A program made the position numbers and the translations under genes. The notes beneath the pieces were generated by a model. That model saw only the letters and a list, made by a program, of their open reading frames with translations, had not been told where the DNA came from and searched no databases. From Micromonospora cathayae (GTDB lineage: Bacteria > Actinomycetota > Actinomycetes > Mycobacteriales > Micromonosporaceae), in NCBI RefSeq assembly GCF_028993575.1, contig NZ_CP118615.1:3935001-3999000 (forward strand): 64,000 nucleotides of DNA, written 5' to 3'. Positions within the stretch are counted from its first letter, which is position 1, and every line of letters begins with the position of its first letter. Of the stretch, positions 9,433 through 17,196 are shown piece by piece.

Positions 9433-11196
9433 GTGGCTGTGCTGGAAGAGCTGCGCATCACCGGACTGGGCGTCATCGAGGACACCACGCTGCCGTTGAC
9501 CGGCGGCATGAACGTCATCACCGGCGAGACCGGTGCCGGCAAGACCATGGTCGTCACCGGCCTGGGGCTGCTCTTCGGCGGTCGGGCCGACGCCGGTCGG
9601 GTCCGCGCCCAGCCGGGTCGGGCGGTGGTCGAGGGGCGGCTGCGGCTGACCGGTCGGGTCGCCGCGTCGGTGCACGCCCGGATCACCGACGCCGGGGGCG
9701 AGCCGGACGAGGACGGTTCGGTGCTGTTGAGCCGTACGGTCACCGTGGAGGGTCGGTCCCGGGCGCACCTGGGCGGGCGGAGCATGCCGGTGGCCACCCT
9801 CGGCGAGGTCGGCGAGCAGGTGGTGGCGGTGCACGGTCAGTCCGACCAGCTCCGGCTGCTGCGCCCGGCGGAGCAGCGGGCCGCGCTGGACCGGTTCGCC
9901 GGCCCGGCGCACGAGAAGCTCCTCGACGAGCTGCGTGAGGCGTACGCCCGGTGGCGTCGGGTGGTCGACGACCTGGCCGACCGGCGGCGCAACGCCCGGC
10001 AGCGGCACCAGGAGGCGGATCTGCTCCGCCTCGGGCTGGACGAGATCACCCGGGTCGACCCGCAGCCCGGCGAGGACGACGAGCTGAAGGCGGAGGCGCA
10101 GCGCCTGGAGCACGCCGAGGGGCTGCGCACCGCGGCGCAGACCGCGCACCAGTGCGTGGCCGGTGGCGCCGAGCCGACCGACGAGGTGCCGGACGCCACC
10201 GCGCTGCTGGGGGCGGCCCGCCGGGCGTTGGAGGCGCAGGCCGGCACCGATCCGGCGCTGGCCGACCTGGCGGCCCGGCTGGAGGAGGCGGCCACCCTGA
10301 TCGGGGACGTCTCGGCGGAGCTGTCGGCGTATCTCGCGGCGCTGGACGCCGACCCGGCCCGGTTGCAGACCATCTACGAGCGGCGGGCCGCGTTGCGCAC
10401 GCTGACCCGCAAGTACGCCGACGACGTGGACGGCGTGGTCGCCTGGGCCGAACGCGCCCAGGCCCGGCTGGCCGAGCTGGACACCTCCGACGAGTTCCTC
10501 GACGAGCTGGACCGGGAGGGCCAGCGGCTGGCCGGCGAGGTGGCCGAGCTGGCCGCCCGGGTCTCGGCGTCCCGGCGGGAGGCGGCGTCCCGGTTCGCCG
10601 AGGAGGTCACCGTCGAGCTGGCCGGGTTGGCGATGCCGCACGCCCGGATCGAGGTGGCGGTGCTGTCCCGTCCGGCCGGGCGTACCGACCCGTCGCTCGT
10701 CGTCGACGGGGCCGAGGTCGGCATCGGGCCGGACGGCGCGGACGAGGTCGAGCTGCGGCTGTTGGCCCACCCGGGCGCGCCGGCGCTGCCGTTGCAGCGG
10801 GGCGCGTCCGGTGGTGAGCTGTCCCGGGTGATGCTCGCCATCGAGGTGGTCTTCGCCGGCTCCGGCGGTCCGCCCACCCTGGTCTTCGACGAGGTGGACG
10901 CCGGGGTCGGCGGCCGGGCCGCGGTGGAGATCGGCCGGCGGCTGGCCCGGCTGGCCCGCAGTCACCAGGTGCTGGTGGTCACCCACCTGCCGCAGGTGGC
11001 CGCGTTCGCCGACCGGCACCTGGTGGTGGCGAAGGACACCGGCGGCGCGGTGACCACCAGCGGGGTGCGGGTGGTGGAGGACACCGAGCGGGCCCGGGAG
11101 CTGGCCCGGATGCTCGCCGGTTTGCCGGACTCCGATCTGGGTATCGCCCACGCGGAGGAGTTGCTGGCGGTGGCGGCCCGGGAACGGCGGCCGTGA
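9433..11196 (+). CDS. recN: DNA repair protein RecN
   Basis: A 587-residue SMC-like ATPase of double-strand break repair. Walker A is GETGAGKT (31-38); the C-terminal part has the ABC signature GASGGELSRVMLAIE and Walker B TLVFDEVDAGVGG, followed by VLVVTHLPQVAAFAD. The middle is predicted coiled coil. The start is uncertain: GTG 9433 or GTG 9439 (giving MLEELRI) are both possible and neither has a clear ribosome site. It follows nadK after 102 bases. Confidence 0.94.
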   Translation: MAVLEELRITGLGVIEDTTLPLTGGMNVITGETGAGKTMVVTGLGLLFGGRADAGRVRAQPGRAVVEGRLRLTGRVAASVHARITDAGGEPDEDGSVLLSRTVTVEGRSRAHLGGRSMPVATLGEVGEQVVAVHGQSDQLRLLRPAEQRAALDRFAGPAHEKLLDELREAYARWRRVVDDLADRRRNARQRHQEADLLRLGLDEITRVDPQPGEDDELKAEAQRLEHAEGLRTAAQTAHQCVAGGAEPTDEVPDATALLGAARRALEAQAGTDPALADLAARLEEAATLIGDVSAELSAYLAALDADPARLQTIYERRAALRTLTRKYADDVDGVVAWAERAQARLAELDTSDEFLDELDREGQRLAGEVAELAARVSASRREAASRFAEEVTVELAGLAMPHARIEVAVLSRPAGRTDPSLVVDGAEVGIGPDGADEVELRLLAHPGAPALPLQRGASGGELSRVMLAIEVVFAGSGGPPTLVFDEVDAGVGGRAAVEIGRRLARLARSHQVLVVTHLPQVAAFADRHLVVAKDTGGAVTTSGVRVVEDTERARELARMLAGLPDSDLGIAHAEELLAVAARERRP

Positions 11197-11314
11197 CCTG
11201 GTGTTTGTGAGCGCAGCCACACCGGGCTGCGCTCCGGTGTGCTTCCCTGGGTAGGCGGCCCTGCTCAGGCATGTCGCGACGGAAAAGCCCGCTTTCCATG
11301 CCAGGATGGTCACG

Positions 11315-12493
11315 ATGCGTCTACCCACCTTGCGCCGCACCCGGAGCGCGGAACCGGGCTCCGTCGTCGGCGCCGCCCGCCTCGACCGCCGGACGAAGCG
11401 ACTGGTCGGCCGGCTGCGTCCCGGCGAAATCGCGGTGATCGACCACGTCGACCTGGACCGGGTGGCGGCCGACTCGCTGGTGGCGGTCGGTGTCGCGGCG
11501 GTGCTGAACGCCAAGCCGTCGGTCTCCGGCCGCTACCCGAACCTGGGCCCCGAGGTGCTGGTGGCCGCCGGCATCCCGCTCCTGGACGACCTGGGGGAGA
11601 GCATCTTCCAGCGGATCCGTGAGGGCGACGTGGCCCGGATCGACGGGAACACCGTCTTCGTCGGCGAGGAGCCCGTCGCGCACGGCACCCGGCAGGACGC
11701 CGAGACGGTGGCGAAGGCGATGGCCGACGCCCGTGAGGGCCTGTCGGTCCAGTTGGAGGCGTTCGCGGCCAACACCATGGACTACCTCAAGCAGGAACGT
11801 GACCTGCTGCTCGACGGGGTCGGCGTGCCGGAGATCCAGACCCCGATGCAGGGGCGGCACTGCCTGATCGTGGTCCGTGGCTACGACTACAAGGACGACC
11901 TGGACGTGCTGCGGCCGTACATCCGGGAGTTCAAGCCGGTGCTGATCGGCGTGGACGGCGGCGCGGACGCTCTGGTCGAGGCCGGGTACACCCCCGACAT
12001 GATCATCGGTGACATGGACTCGGTCACCGACGACGTGCTGCGCTGCGGCGCCGAGGTGATCGTGCACGCCTACCCGGACGGGCGGGCGCCCGGCCTGGCC
12101 CGGGTCACCGGGCTGGGCGTGTCGGCGCAGACCTTCCCGGCGGCGGCCACCAGTGAGGACCTGGCGATGCTGCTGGCCGACGAGAAGGGTGCGTCCCTGC
12201 TGGTCGCGGTGGGCACGCACGCCACCCTGGTGGAGTTCCTCGACAAGGGGCGCGGCGGCATGGCGTCCACCTTCCTGACCCGGCTCAAGGTGGGCGGGAA
12301 GCTGGTCGACGCCAAGGGCGTCAGCCGGCTCTACCGGCAGAGCATCTCCGGTTCCTCCCTGTTGCTGCTGGTCCTGTCCGCGGTGGCGGCGATGGCGTCC
12401 GCGGTGGCGGTGTCCACCGTCGGTAAGGCGTACCTGGGTGTGGTTTCGGAATGGTGGGACAATTTCGTGTTCCAGCTCGGCCAGCTCTTCTAG
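11315..12493 (+). CDS. steA: SteA-like cytokinetic ring protein
   Basis: A 392-residue protein matching SteA (Rv1697): a central thiamin pyrophosphokinase-like fold (LIGVDGGADALVEAGYTPDMIIGDMDSVTDD) and one C-terminal membrane segment (about 350-372, SSLLLLVLSAVAAMASAVAV). In Corynebacterium glutamicum SteA and SteB act at the division site and affect the septal hydrolase RipA. ATG 11315 is preferred over ATG 11306 because AGGA lies at a normal distance from it. It is followed after 28 bases by steB, the conserved partner. Confidence 0.9.
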   Translation: MRLPTLRRTRSAEPGSVVGAARLDRRTKRLVGRLRPGEIAVIDHVDLDRVAADSLVAVGVAAVLNAKPSVSGRYPNLGPEVLVAAGIPLLDDLGESIFQRIREGDVARIDGNTVFVGEEPVAHGTRQDAETVAKAMADAREGLSVQLEAFAANTMDYLKQERDLLLDGVGVPEIQTPMQGRHCLIVVRGYDYKDDLDVLRPYIREFKPVLIGVDGGADALVEAGYTPDMIIGDMDSVTDDVLRCGAEVIVHAYPDGRAPGLARVTGLGVSAQTFPAAATSEDLAMLLADEKGASLLVAVGTHATLVEFLDKGRGGMASTFLTRLKVGGKLVDAKGVSRLYRQSISGSSLLLLVLSAVAAMASAVAVSTVGKAYLGVVSEWWDNFVFQLGQLF

Positions 12494-12521
12494 CCCCCGA
12501 CCTACTCAAGAGGCTGTAAGC

Positions 12522-13451
12522 GTGATCAACTTCCGGTACCACGTGGTGTCCCTGACCGCGGTCTTCCTGGCGTTGGCGATCGGCCTGGTGGTCGGCACCG
12601 CCGCCCTCAACGGCCCGGTCGCCGACTCGCTCCGGGAAACCGTCAACTCGCTGCGCAAGGACAACCAGCTCATGCGCCAGCAGGTCAACGACATGCAGCG
12701 CGAGTTGGAGCTGGAGGAGGACTTCGCCGCCGAGATGGCCCAGACGTTCCTGCCGGGCCGGCTCACCGACAAGCGCATCCTGGTACTCAGCCTGCCCAGC
12801 GGCCGGGACCACACCGAGGGCGTGCTGAAGATGCTCCAGCTCGCCGGGGCCAAGGTCAGCGGCCGGGTCGACATCCAGGACAAGTTCATCAGCCCGGACA
12901 ACAACAACAACCTGCTCGAGTTGGCGGTGACCGCGGCCGGGCCCACCGGCGCCCCGACCTCCGGGCTGCCCGGCAACGGGCACGGCGTGGAGAACTCCAG
13001 CGCGCTGCTGGCGAACGTGCTGCTGGACCGTACGCCGGCGGTGAGTGAGGCCGACCGCAAGGCGGTGCTGGCCGCTTACGCCAACGCGGGCTACCTGACC
13101 ATGACCGACCTGGCCGGGGCGGCGGAGGCGGTCGTGGTGGTCAGCGGGCAGCCGCACGTGGACAAGGAGTCCGCGGCCAAGGACGAGTCGGTGGTGAAGA
13201 TCGCCGAACAGTTCGACCGGACCGGGGCGATCGTGGTCGGCGGCAACGGTTCGACCGGCGGGAACCTGGTCGCCGTGGTCCGGGGCGACCCGGTGCTCGC
13301 CCAGACCATCTCCACCGTCGACAACGCCAACACCGGGCAGGGACAGCTGGTCACCGTGCTCGCCATGGAGGAGCAACTCAACCAGAAGAAGGCCGGGCAG
13401 TACGGTGTGGGCGACAACGCCGGATCGCTGGTGCCTACACTGCCCAGGTGA
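12522..13451 (+). CDS. steB: SteB / MctB-family membrane-anchored protein
   Basis: A 309-residue protein with an N-terminal membrane anchor (residues about 8-30, VSLTAVFLALAIGLVVGTAAL), a coiled coil (about 35-65) and a large extracytoplasmic domain. It belongs to the Rv1698/MctB family, reported in mycobacteria as a copper-export or outer-membrane protein and in corynebacteria as SteB, partner of SteA. The GTG start at 12522 follows AGAGG; a longer upstream reading runs into the steA end. The copper role is from the literature and not visible here. Confidence 0.88.
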   Translation: MINFRYHVVSLTAVFLALAIGLVVGTAALNGPVADSLRETVNSLRKDNQLMRQQVNDMQRELELEEDFAAEMAQTFLPGRLTDKRILVLSLPSGRDHTEGVLKMLQLAGAKVSGRVDIQDKFISPDNNNNLLELAVTAAGPTGAPTSGLPGNGHGVENSSALLANVLLDRTPAVSEADRKAVLAAYANAGYLTMTDLAGAAEAVVVVSGQPHVDKESAAKDESVVKIAEQFDRTGAIVVGGNGSTGGNLVAVVRGDPVLAQTISTVDNANTGQGQLVTVLAMEEQLNQKKAGQYGVGDNAGSLVPTLPR

Positions 13452-13512
13452 GCGAACGAAGCGCCCCGATGCCCGTCTCGTCCCGTTCCGTGCCCGTCGG
13501 CCGGTGGTCGGC

Positions 13513-14376
13513 GTGAGTGCCGGCCGGGTGATCGCCGCCGGGGTGGGCGCGCTGGCCGCCCGCTACCTGCTGCGCGAGGTGCGCGCCACCCCGTGGGCAC
13601 CGACCCTGGAACGCACCAACTTCCGGGGCCGCAGTGTCACCCTGGCGGCCGGTCCGGCGCTCGCCGCCGGCGCGGCCACCGGCGCGGCGTTCGGCGCGGC
13701 CAGCCCGGCCGCCGGCGCGGCCGCGCTGGTCGCCGGCCTCGGCTCCGGCGCGGTCGGGCTCTACGACGACGTGGTGGGCGCCCGGCCCGAGCAGAAGGCC
13801 GCGAAGGGCTTCGCCGGTCACCTCGCCGCGCTGCGCGAGGGCATGGTCACCGCCGGGATGGTGAAGGTCGCCGGGGTGGGCGCGGCCGGGCTCGCTGCCG
13901 CCGCGCTGCTCGCCGCCGACCCCACGGTGGCCGGGCACCGGCGTCGCCAGCGGCAGGGCGGCCTCGGCCGGGTCACCGACGTGCTGCTCGGCGCGGGCGT
14001 GGTGGCCGGTACGGCGAACCTGCTGAACCTGCTCGACCTTCGGCCCGGCCGGGCGCTGAAGTCCGGCATCCTGCTCGGTACGCCGCTGGCCCGGGGCCCG
14101 CACGGCGGGCTGGCCGCCGGCGCGGTCGGTGCCGCCGCCGGGCTGATCCGCGACGACCTGGACGAGCGGGTGATGCTCGGCGACAGCGGCGCCAACGCGA
14201 TCGGCGCGCTGCTCGGCGTGGCCCTCGCCGCCCGGACCGGGCCGGTCGGGCGGGCCGGCATCCTGGCCGTGCTCGCCGGACTCACCGCCGCCAGCGAGAA
14301 GGTCAGCTTCACCAAGGTCATCCAGCAGACCCCCGGGCTGCGTGAACTCGACGCGCTGGGCCGTCGATCCGCCTGA
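13513..14376 (+). CDS. MraY/WecA-like polyprenyl-phosphate phosphosugar transferase
   Basis: A 287-residue multi-pass membrane protein of the PNPT family. Visible family motifs: GLYDDVVG (the DD pair), NLLNLLDLRPGRALK (the NxxNxxDGxxG-type loop with GR..K) and MLGDSGANAIGALLG (GDSG loop). It is shorter and more Ala/Gly-rich than MraY, so the sugar substrate is unclear. GTG 13513 is chosen; GTG 13504 is an alternative. It starts a four-gene envelope group inserted between steB and pyrG and probably makes a lipid-linked sugar used by the following flippase and glycosyltransferase. Confidence 0.8.
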   Translation: MSAGRVIAAGVGALAARYLLREVRATPWAPTLERTNFRGRSVTLAAGPALAAGAATGAAFGAASPAAGAAALVAGLGSGAVGLYDDVVGARPEQKAAKGFAGHLAALREGMVTAGMVKVAGVGAAGLAAAALLAADPTVAGHRRRQRQGGLGRVTDVLLGAGVVAGTANLLNLLDLRPGRALKSGILLGTPLARGPHGGLAAGAVGAAAGLIRDDLDERVMLGDSGANAIGALLGVALAARTGPVGRAGILAVLAGLTAASEKVSFTKVIQQTPGLRELDALGRRSA

Positions 14377-14377
14377 C

Positions 14378-16042
14378 GTGAACGCGCCGGCACCCCTCAC
14401 CACGGCCGGTCGAGTCGCCGGAGCGGCGGCCCTCATCGCCGTCCTCACCGTCGCCGCCCGGCTCGCCGGGTTCGCCCGTACCGCCGTGTTCACCTGGGCG
14501 GTCGGCCCGACCGACCTCGGCAGCGTGTACTTCGTCGCCAACACCGTCCCGAACATCATCTTCGAGATCGTCGCCGGTGGGGCGCTGGCCAGCCTGGTCG
14601 TACCGCTGCTGGCCGGGGCGGTCGCGGCCGGCGACCGGCCGGCGGTGGCCGCCACCACCGGCGCGCTGCTGACCTGGACGCTGACCCTGCTGGTGCCGCT
14701 GGCGGTGCTGGTGGCGCTGGCGTCCGGGCCGCTGATCGGGCTGATCGGGGAGGGCCTCACCGACGCCCAGCAGCACACCGGCGAGCGGATGCTGTGGGTG
14801 TTCGCCCCGCAACTGCCGCTGTACGGGGTGGGCATCGTGCTCACCGGGGTACTCCAGGCGCACCGCCGGTTCGCCTGGCCGGTGCTCGCGCCGCTGCTGT
14901 CCAGCCTCACCGTCATCACCGTGTACCTGACCTTCCTCGGCCTGGCCGGTCGGCGACCCGACATCGGCGACGTGGACCTCGCCGACGAACTCGTCCTCTC
15001 CGGTGGCACCACCCTCGGCGTGGTGGTGCTGTCGCTGTCGCTGCTGATCCCGGTACGCCGGCTCGGGCTGCGCCCCCGACCCGGGTACGCGTTCGGCCCC
15101 GAGGCCCGGGCCCGGGTCGGTGGCCTGGCCGTGGCCGGTGTGGTGACGGTCACCGCCCAGCAACTCGCCCTGCTGGTGATCCTCAACCAGATCTCGTTCG
15201 GACCGACCTTCGCGCCGGCGGTGTACAACCTCGCCCAGACCGTCTACCTGCTGCCGTGGGCGGTGCTGGCGGTGCCGCTGGCGGTGGCCGCGTACCCCAC
15301 CCTGGTCGCCGCGGCGTCCGGCGGCGACGCCGACGGCTACCGGTCCACCCTCGCGCCGGCCGTGCGCGGCGTGCTGCTGTTCAGCAGCCTCGGCGCGGCG
15401 GCGCTGGTCGGCACCGCCGGGCCGGTCGCGGCGTTCTTCCTGCCCCCGTCGTCCGCCGGGCCGGCCGCCGCCGCGATCGTCGGGTTCGCCCCCGGACTGA
15501 TCGGCTACGGCCTGTTCGCGGTCCTCTCCCGGGCCCTGTACGCCCGGGGCGACACCCGACCGGCCACCGTGGCGATCACCGTAGGCTGGCTGGCGGTGCC
15601 GGTGGCCGCGCTGCCGCTGGGGGCCCTGCTCCCGGTCGACGACCGGGTGCTCGCGGTCGCCCTCGCCAACAGCGCCGGGATGCTGCTGCTCGGGGCACTG
15701 CTGCTGGTGGCGGTACGCCGCGCGGCGGGCCCGGCCGCGCTCGCCGGCAGCGTCCGCGCCGGGACCGCCGGGGTGGTCGCCGGGTCGGTCGCCGCGCTCG
15801 CCGGCGCTCAGGTGGCGCGGGCGCTGGCCGGAGCCGGTGACGGGACCCCGACGACAGCGGGGACGCTGCTTGCCGGCATGCTGTCCGGGGTCGTGGTGGG
15901 CGTCGTCTTCCTCGCCGTGGCGTACCCGGGCGATCGGCGGGACGTAGGGCCGTTGCTGGCGGGAGTGCTCCGCCGGCTCCCCGGCCGGAGCCGCGCCGGC
16001 CGCCCGGACCGGACGCCCGAGGACGGAAAGGTGGAGCGGTGA
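14378..16042 (+). CDS. MurJ/MviN-like lipid-linked sugar flippase
   Basis: A 554-residue membrane protein with about 14 hydrophobic segments. The N-terminus (ALIAVLTVAARLAGFARTAVFTWAVG ... ANTVPNIIFEIVAGGALASLVVPLL) matches the MurJ/MviN (MOP superfamily) pattern. MurJ flips lipid II; since actinobacteria usually carry murJ near the trxB/parAB region, this copy is probably a paralogue for another lipid-linked sugar. The GTG start lies 1 base after the previous stop. The stop overlaps the next GTG by 4 bases. Confidence 0.85.
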   Translation: MNAPAPLTTAGRVAGAAALIAVLTVAARLAGFARTAVFTWAVGPTDLGSVYFVANTVPNIIFEIVAGGALASLVVPLLAGAVAAGDRPAVAATTGALLTWTLTLLVPLAVLVALASGPLIGLIGEGLTDAQQHTGERMLWVFAPQLPLYGVGIVLTGVLQAHRRFAWPVLAPLLSSLTVITVYLTFLGLAGRRPDIGDVDLADELVLSGGTTLGVVVLSLSLLIPVRRLGLRPRPGYAFGPEARARVGGLAVAGVVTVTAQQLALLVILNQISFGPTFAPAVYNLAQTVYLLPWAVLAVPLAVAAYPTLVAAASGGDADGYRSTLAPAVRGVLLFSSLGAAALVGTAGPVAAFFLPPSSAGPAAAAIVGFAPGLIGYGLFAVLSRALYARGDTRPATVAITVGWLAVPVAALPLGALLPVDDRVLAVALANSAGMLLLGALLLVAVRRAAGPAALAGSVRAGTAGVVAGSVAALAGAQVARALAGAGDGTPTTAGTLLAGMLSGVVVGVVFLAVAYPGDRRDVGPLLAGVLRRLPGRSRAGRPDRTPEDGKVER

Positions 16043-17196
16043 GTGCCAGGAACGGGGGCGGGTGGCCGGGCACGGTGGCCCTGCTGCTCGCGTCGAGCAC
16101 CGGCGGGGTCGGTCAGCACGTCCGGTCGGTGGCCCGTGGGCTGGTCGACGGTGGCACGTCCGTGCTGGTCTGCGGTCCGGCGGCCGTCCAGGAACAGTTC
16201 GACTTCGTCGGGGTGGGGGCACGGTTCACGGCCGTGGAGATCCCGGCGAACCCGACGCCGGCCGACGCCCGCGCGGTGGTCGCGCTACGGCGCGCCCTGG
16301 CCGCCGAGCCGGTGCAGGTGGTGCACGCGCACGGGCTGCGGGCCGGCCTGGTGGCGGCGCTGGCCGGTACCTCCGCGCCGCTGGTGGTCACCTGGCACAA
16401 CGCCGTCCTCGCCGGTGGGTTGCGGGGCCGGCTCTCCACGCTCGCGGAGCGGTTCGTCGCCCGCCGGGCCCGGGTGGCGCTGGGCGCCTCCAGCGACCTG
16501 GTCGACCGGATCACCGCACTGGGTGCCACCGATGCCCGGCTCGCCCCGGTCGCCGCCCCCGTGCTGCCCGCCCCGCGTCGCCGGCGCAGTGCGGTCCGGG
16601 CCGAGTTCGGGGTGGCCGCCGGCCAGCCGCTGATCCTGTCGGTCGGGCGGCTGCACCCGCAGAAGCGCTACGACGTGCTCATCGACGCCGCCGCCCGGTG
16701 GCGGGACCGCACCCCGCCCCCGGTGGTGATCGTCGCCGGGAGCGGGCCGGCCTACCTGCCGCTGGCCGCCCGGATCTCCGCCGCCCGCGCGCCGGTGACC
16801 CTGCTCGGGCACCGTACCGACGTGGCGGACCTGCTCGCCGGCGCCGACCTGGCCGTGGTGACCAGCGACTGGGAGGCCCGGCAGCTCTTCGCGCAGGAGG
16901 CGCTGCGGGCCGGCGTGCCGCTGGTCGCGACGGAGGTGGGCGGCCTGCCGGAGTTGGTCGGGGACGCCGCCGTGCTGGTCCCCCCGGGCGACGTGGACGC
17001 GGTCGACCGGGCGGTGCGGACGCTGCTCGACGACGAGTCCCGCCGGACCGACCTGGCCCGGCGGGGCACGGACCGGGCGGCCGGCTGGCCGACCGAGGCG
17101 GACACCGTGGCCGCGCTCACCGCGCTCTACGCCGACCTGGTGCCGGACGTCGGACCGACCGCGCCGGAGGCCGACGCCGCGACGGGACGTGGTTGA
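16039..17196 (+). CDS. Glycosyltransferase family 4
   Basis: A 385-residue GT-B enzyme. The N-terminal domain has the STGGVGQHVRSVARGL acceptor loop and HAHGLRAGLVAA; the C-terminal donor domain has LSVGRLHPQKRYDVLIDA, a conserved glycosyltransferase pattern, and QEALRAGVPLVATEVGGLPEL near the nucleotide-sugar site (EALRAG..VV). It is predicted to use an NDP-sugar on the cytoplasmic face. Its start overlaps the flippase stop (GTGA) and its stop overlaps the next start by 1 base, so the four genes act as one unit. Confidence 0.88.
   Translation: MSARNGGGWPGTVALLLASSTGGVGQHVRSVARGLVDGGTSVLVCGPAAVQEQFDFVGVGARFTAVEIPANPTPADARAVVALRRALAAEPVQVVHAHGLRAGLVAALAGTSAPLVVTWHNAVLAGGLRGRLSTLAERFVARRARVALGASSDLVDRITALGATDARLAPVAAPVLPAPRRRRSAVRAEFGVAAGQPLILSVGRLHPQKRYDVLIDAAARWRDRTPPPVVIVAGSGPAYLPLAARISAARAPVTLLGHRTDVADLLAGADLAVVTSDWEARQLFAQEALRAGVPLVATEVGGLPELVGDAAVLVPPGDVDAVDRAVRTLLDDESRRTDLARRGTDRAAGWPTEADTVAALTALYADLVPDVGPTAPEADAATGRG

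Noticed and set aside
14318..16222. Long Arg/Gly/His-rich frame antisense to the flippase gene
   Set aside because: Composition is typical of a reverse shadow and no domain is visible.
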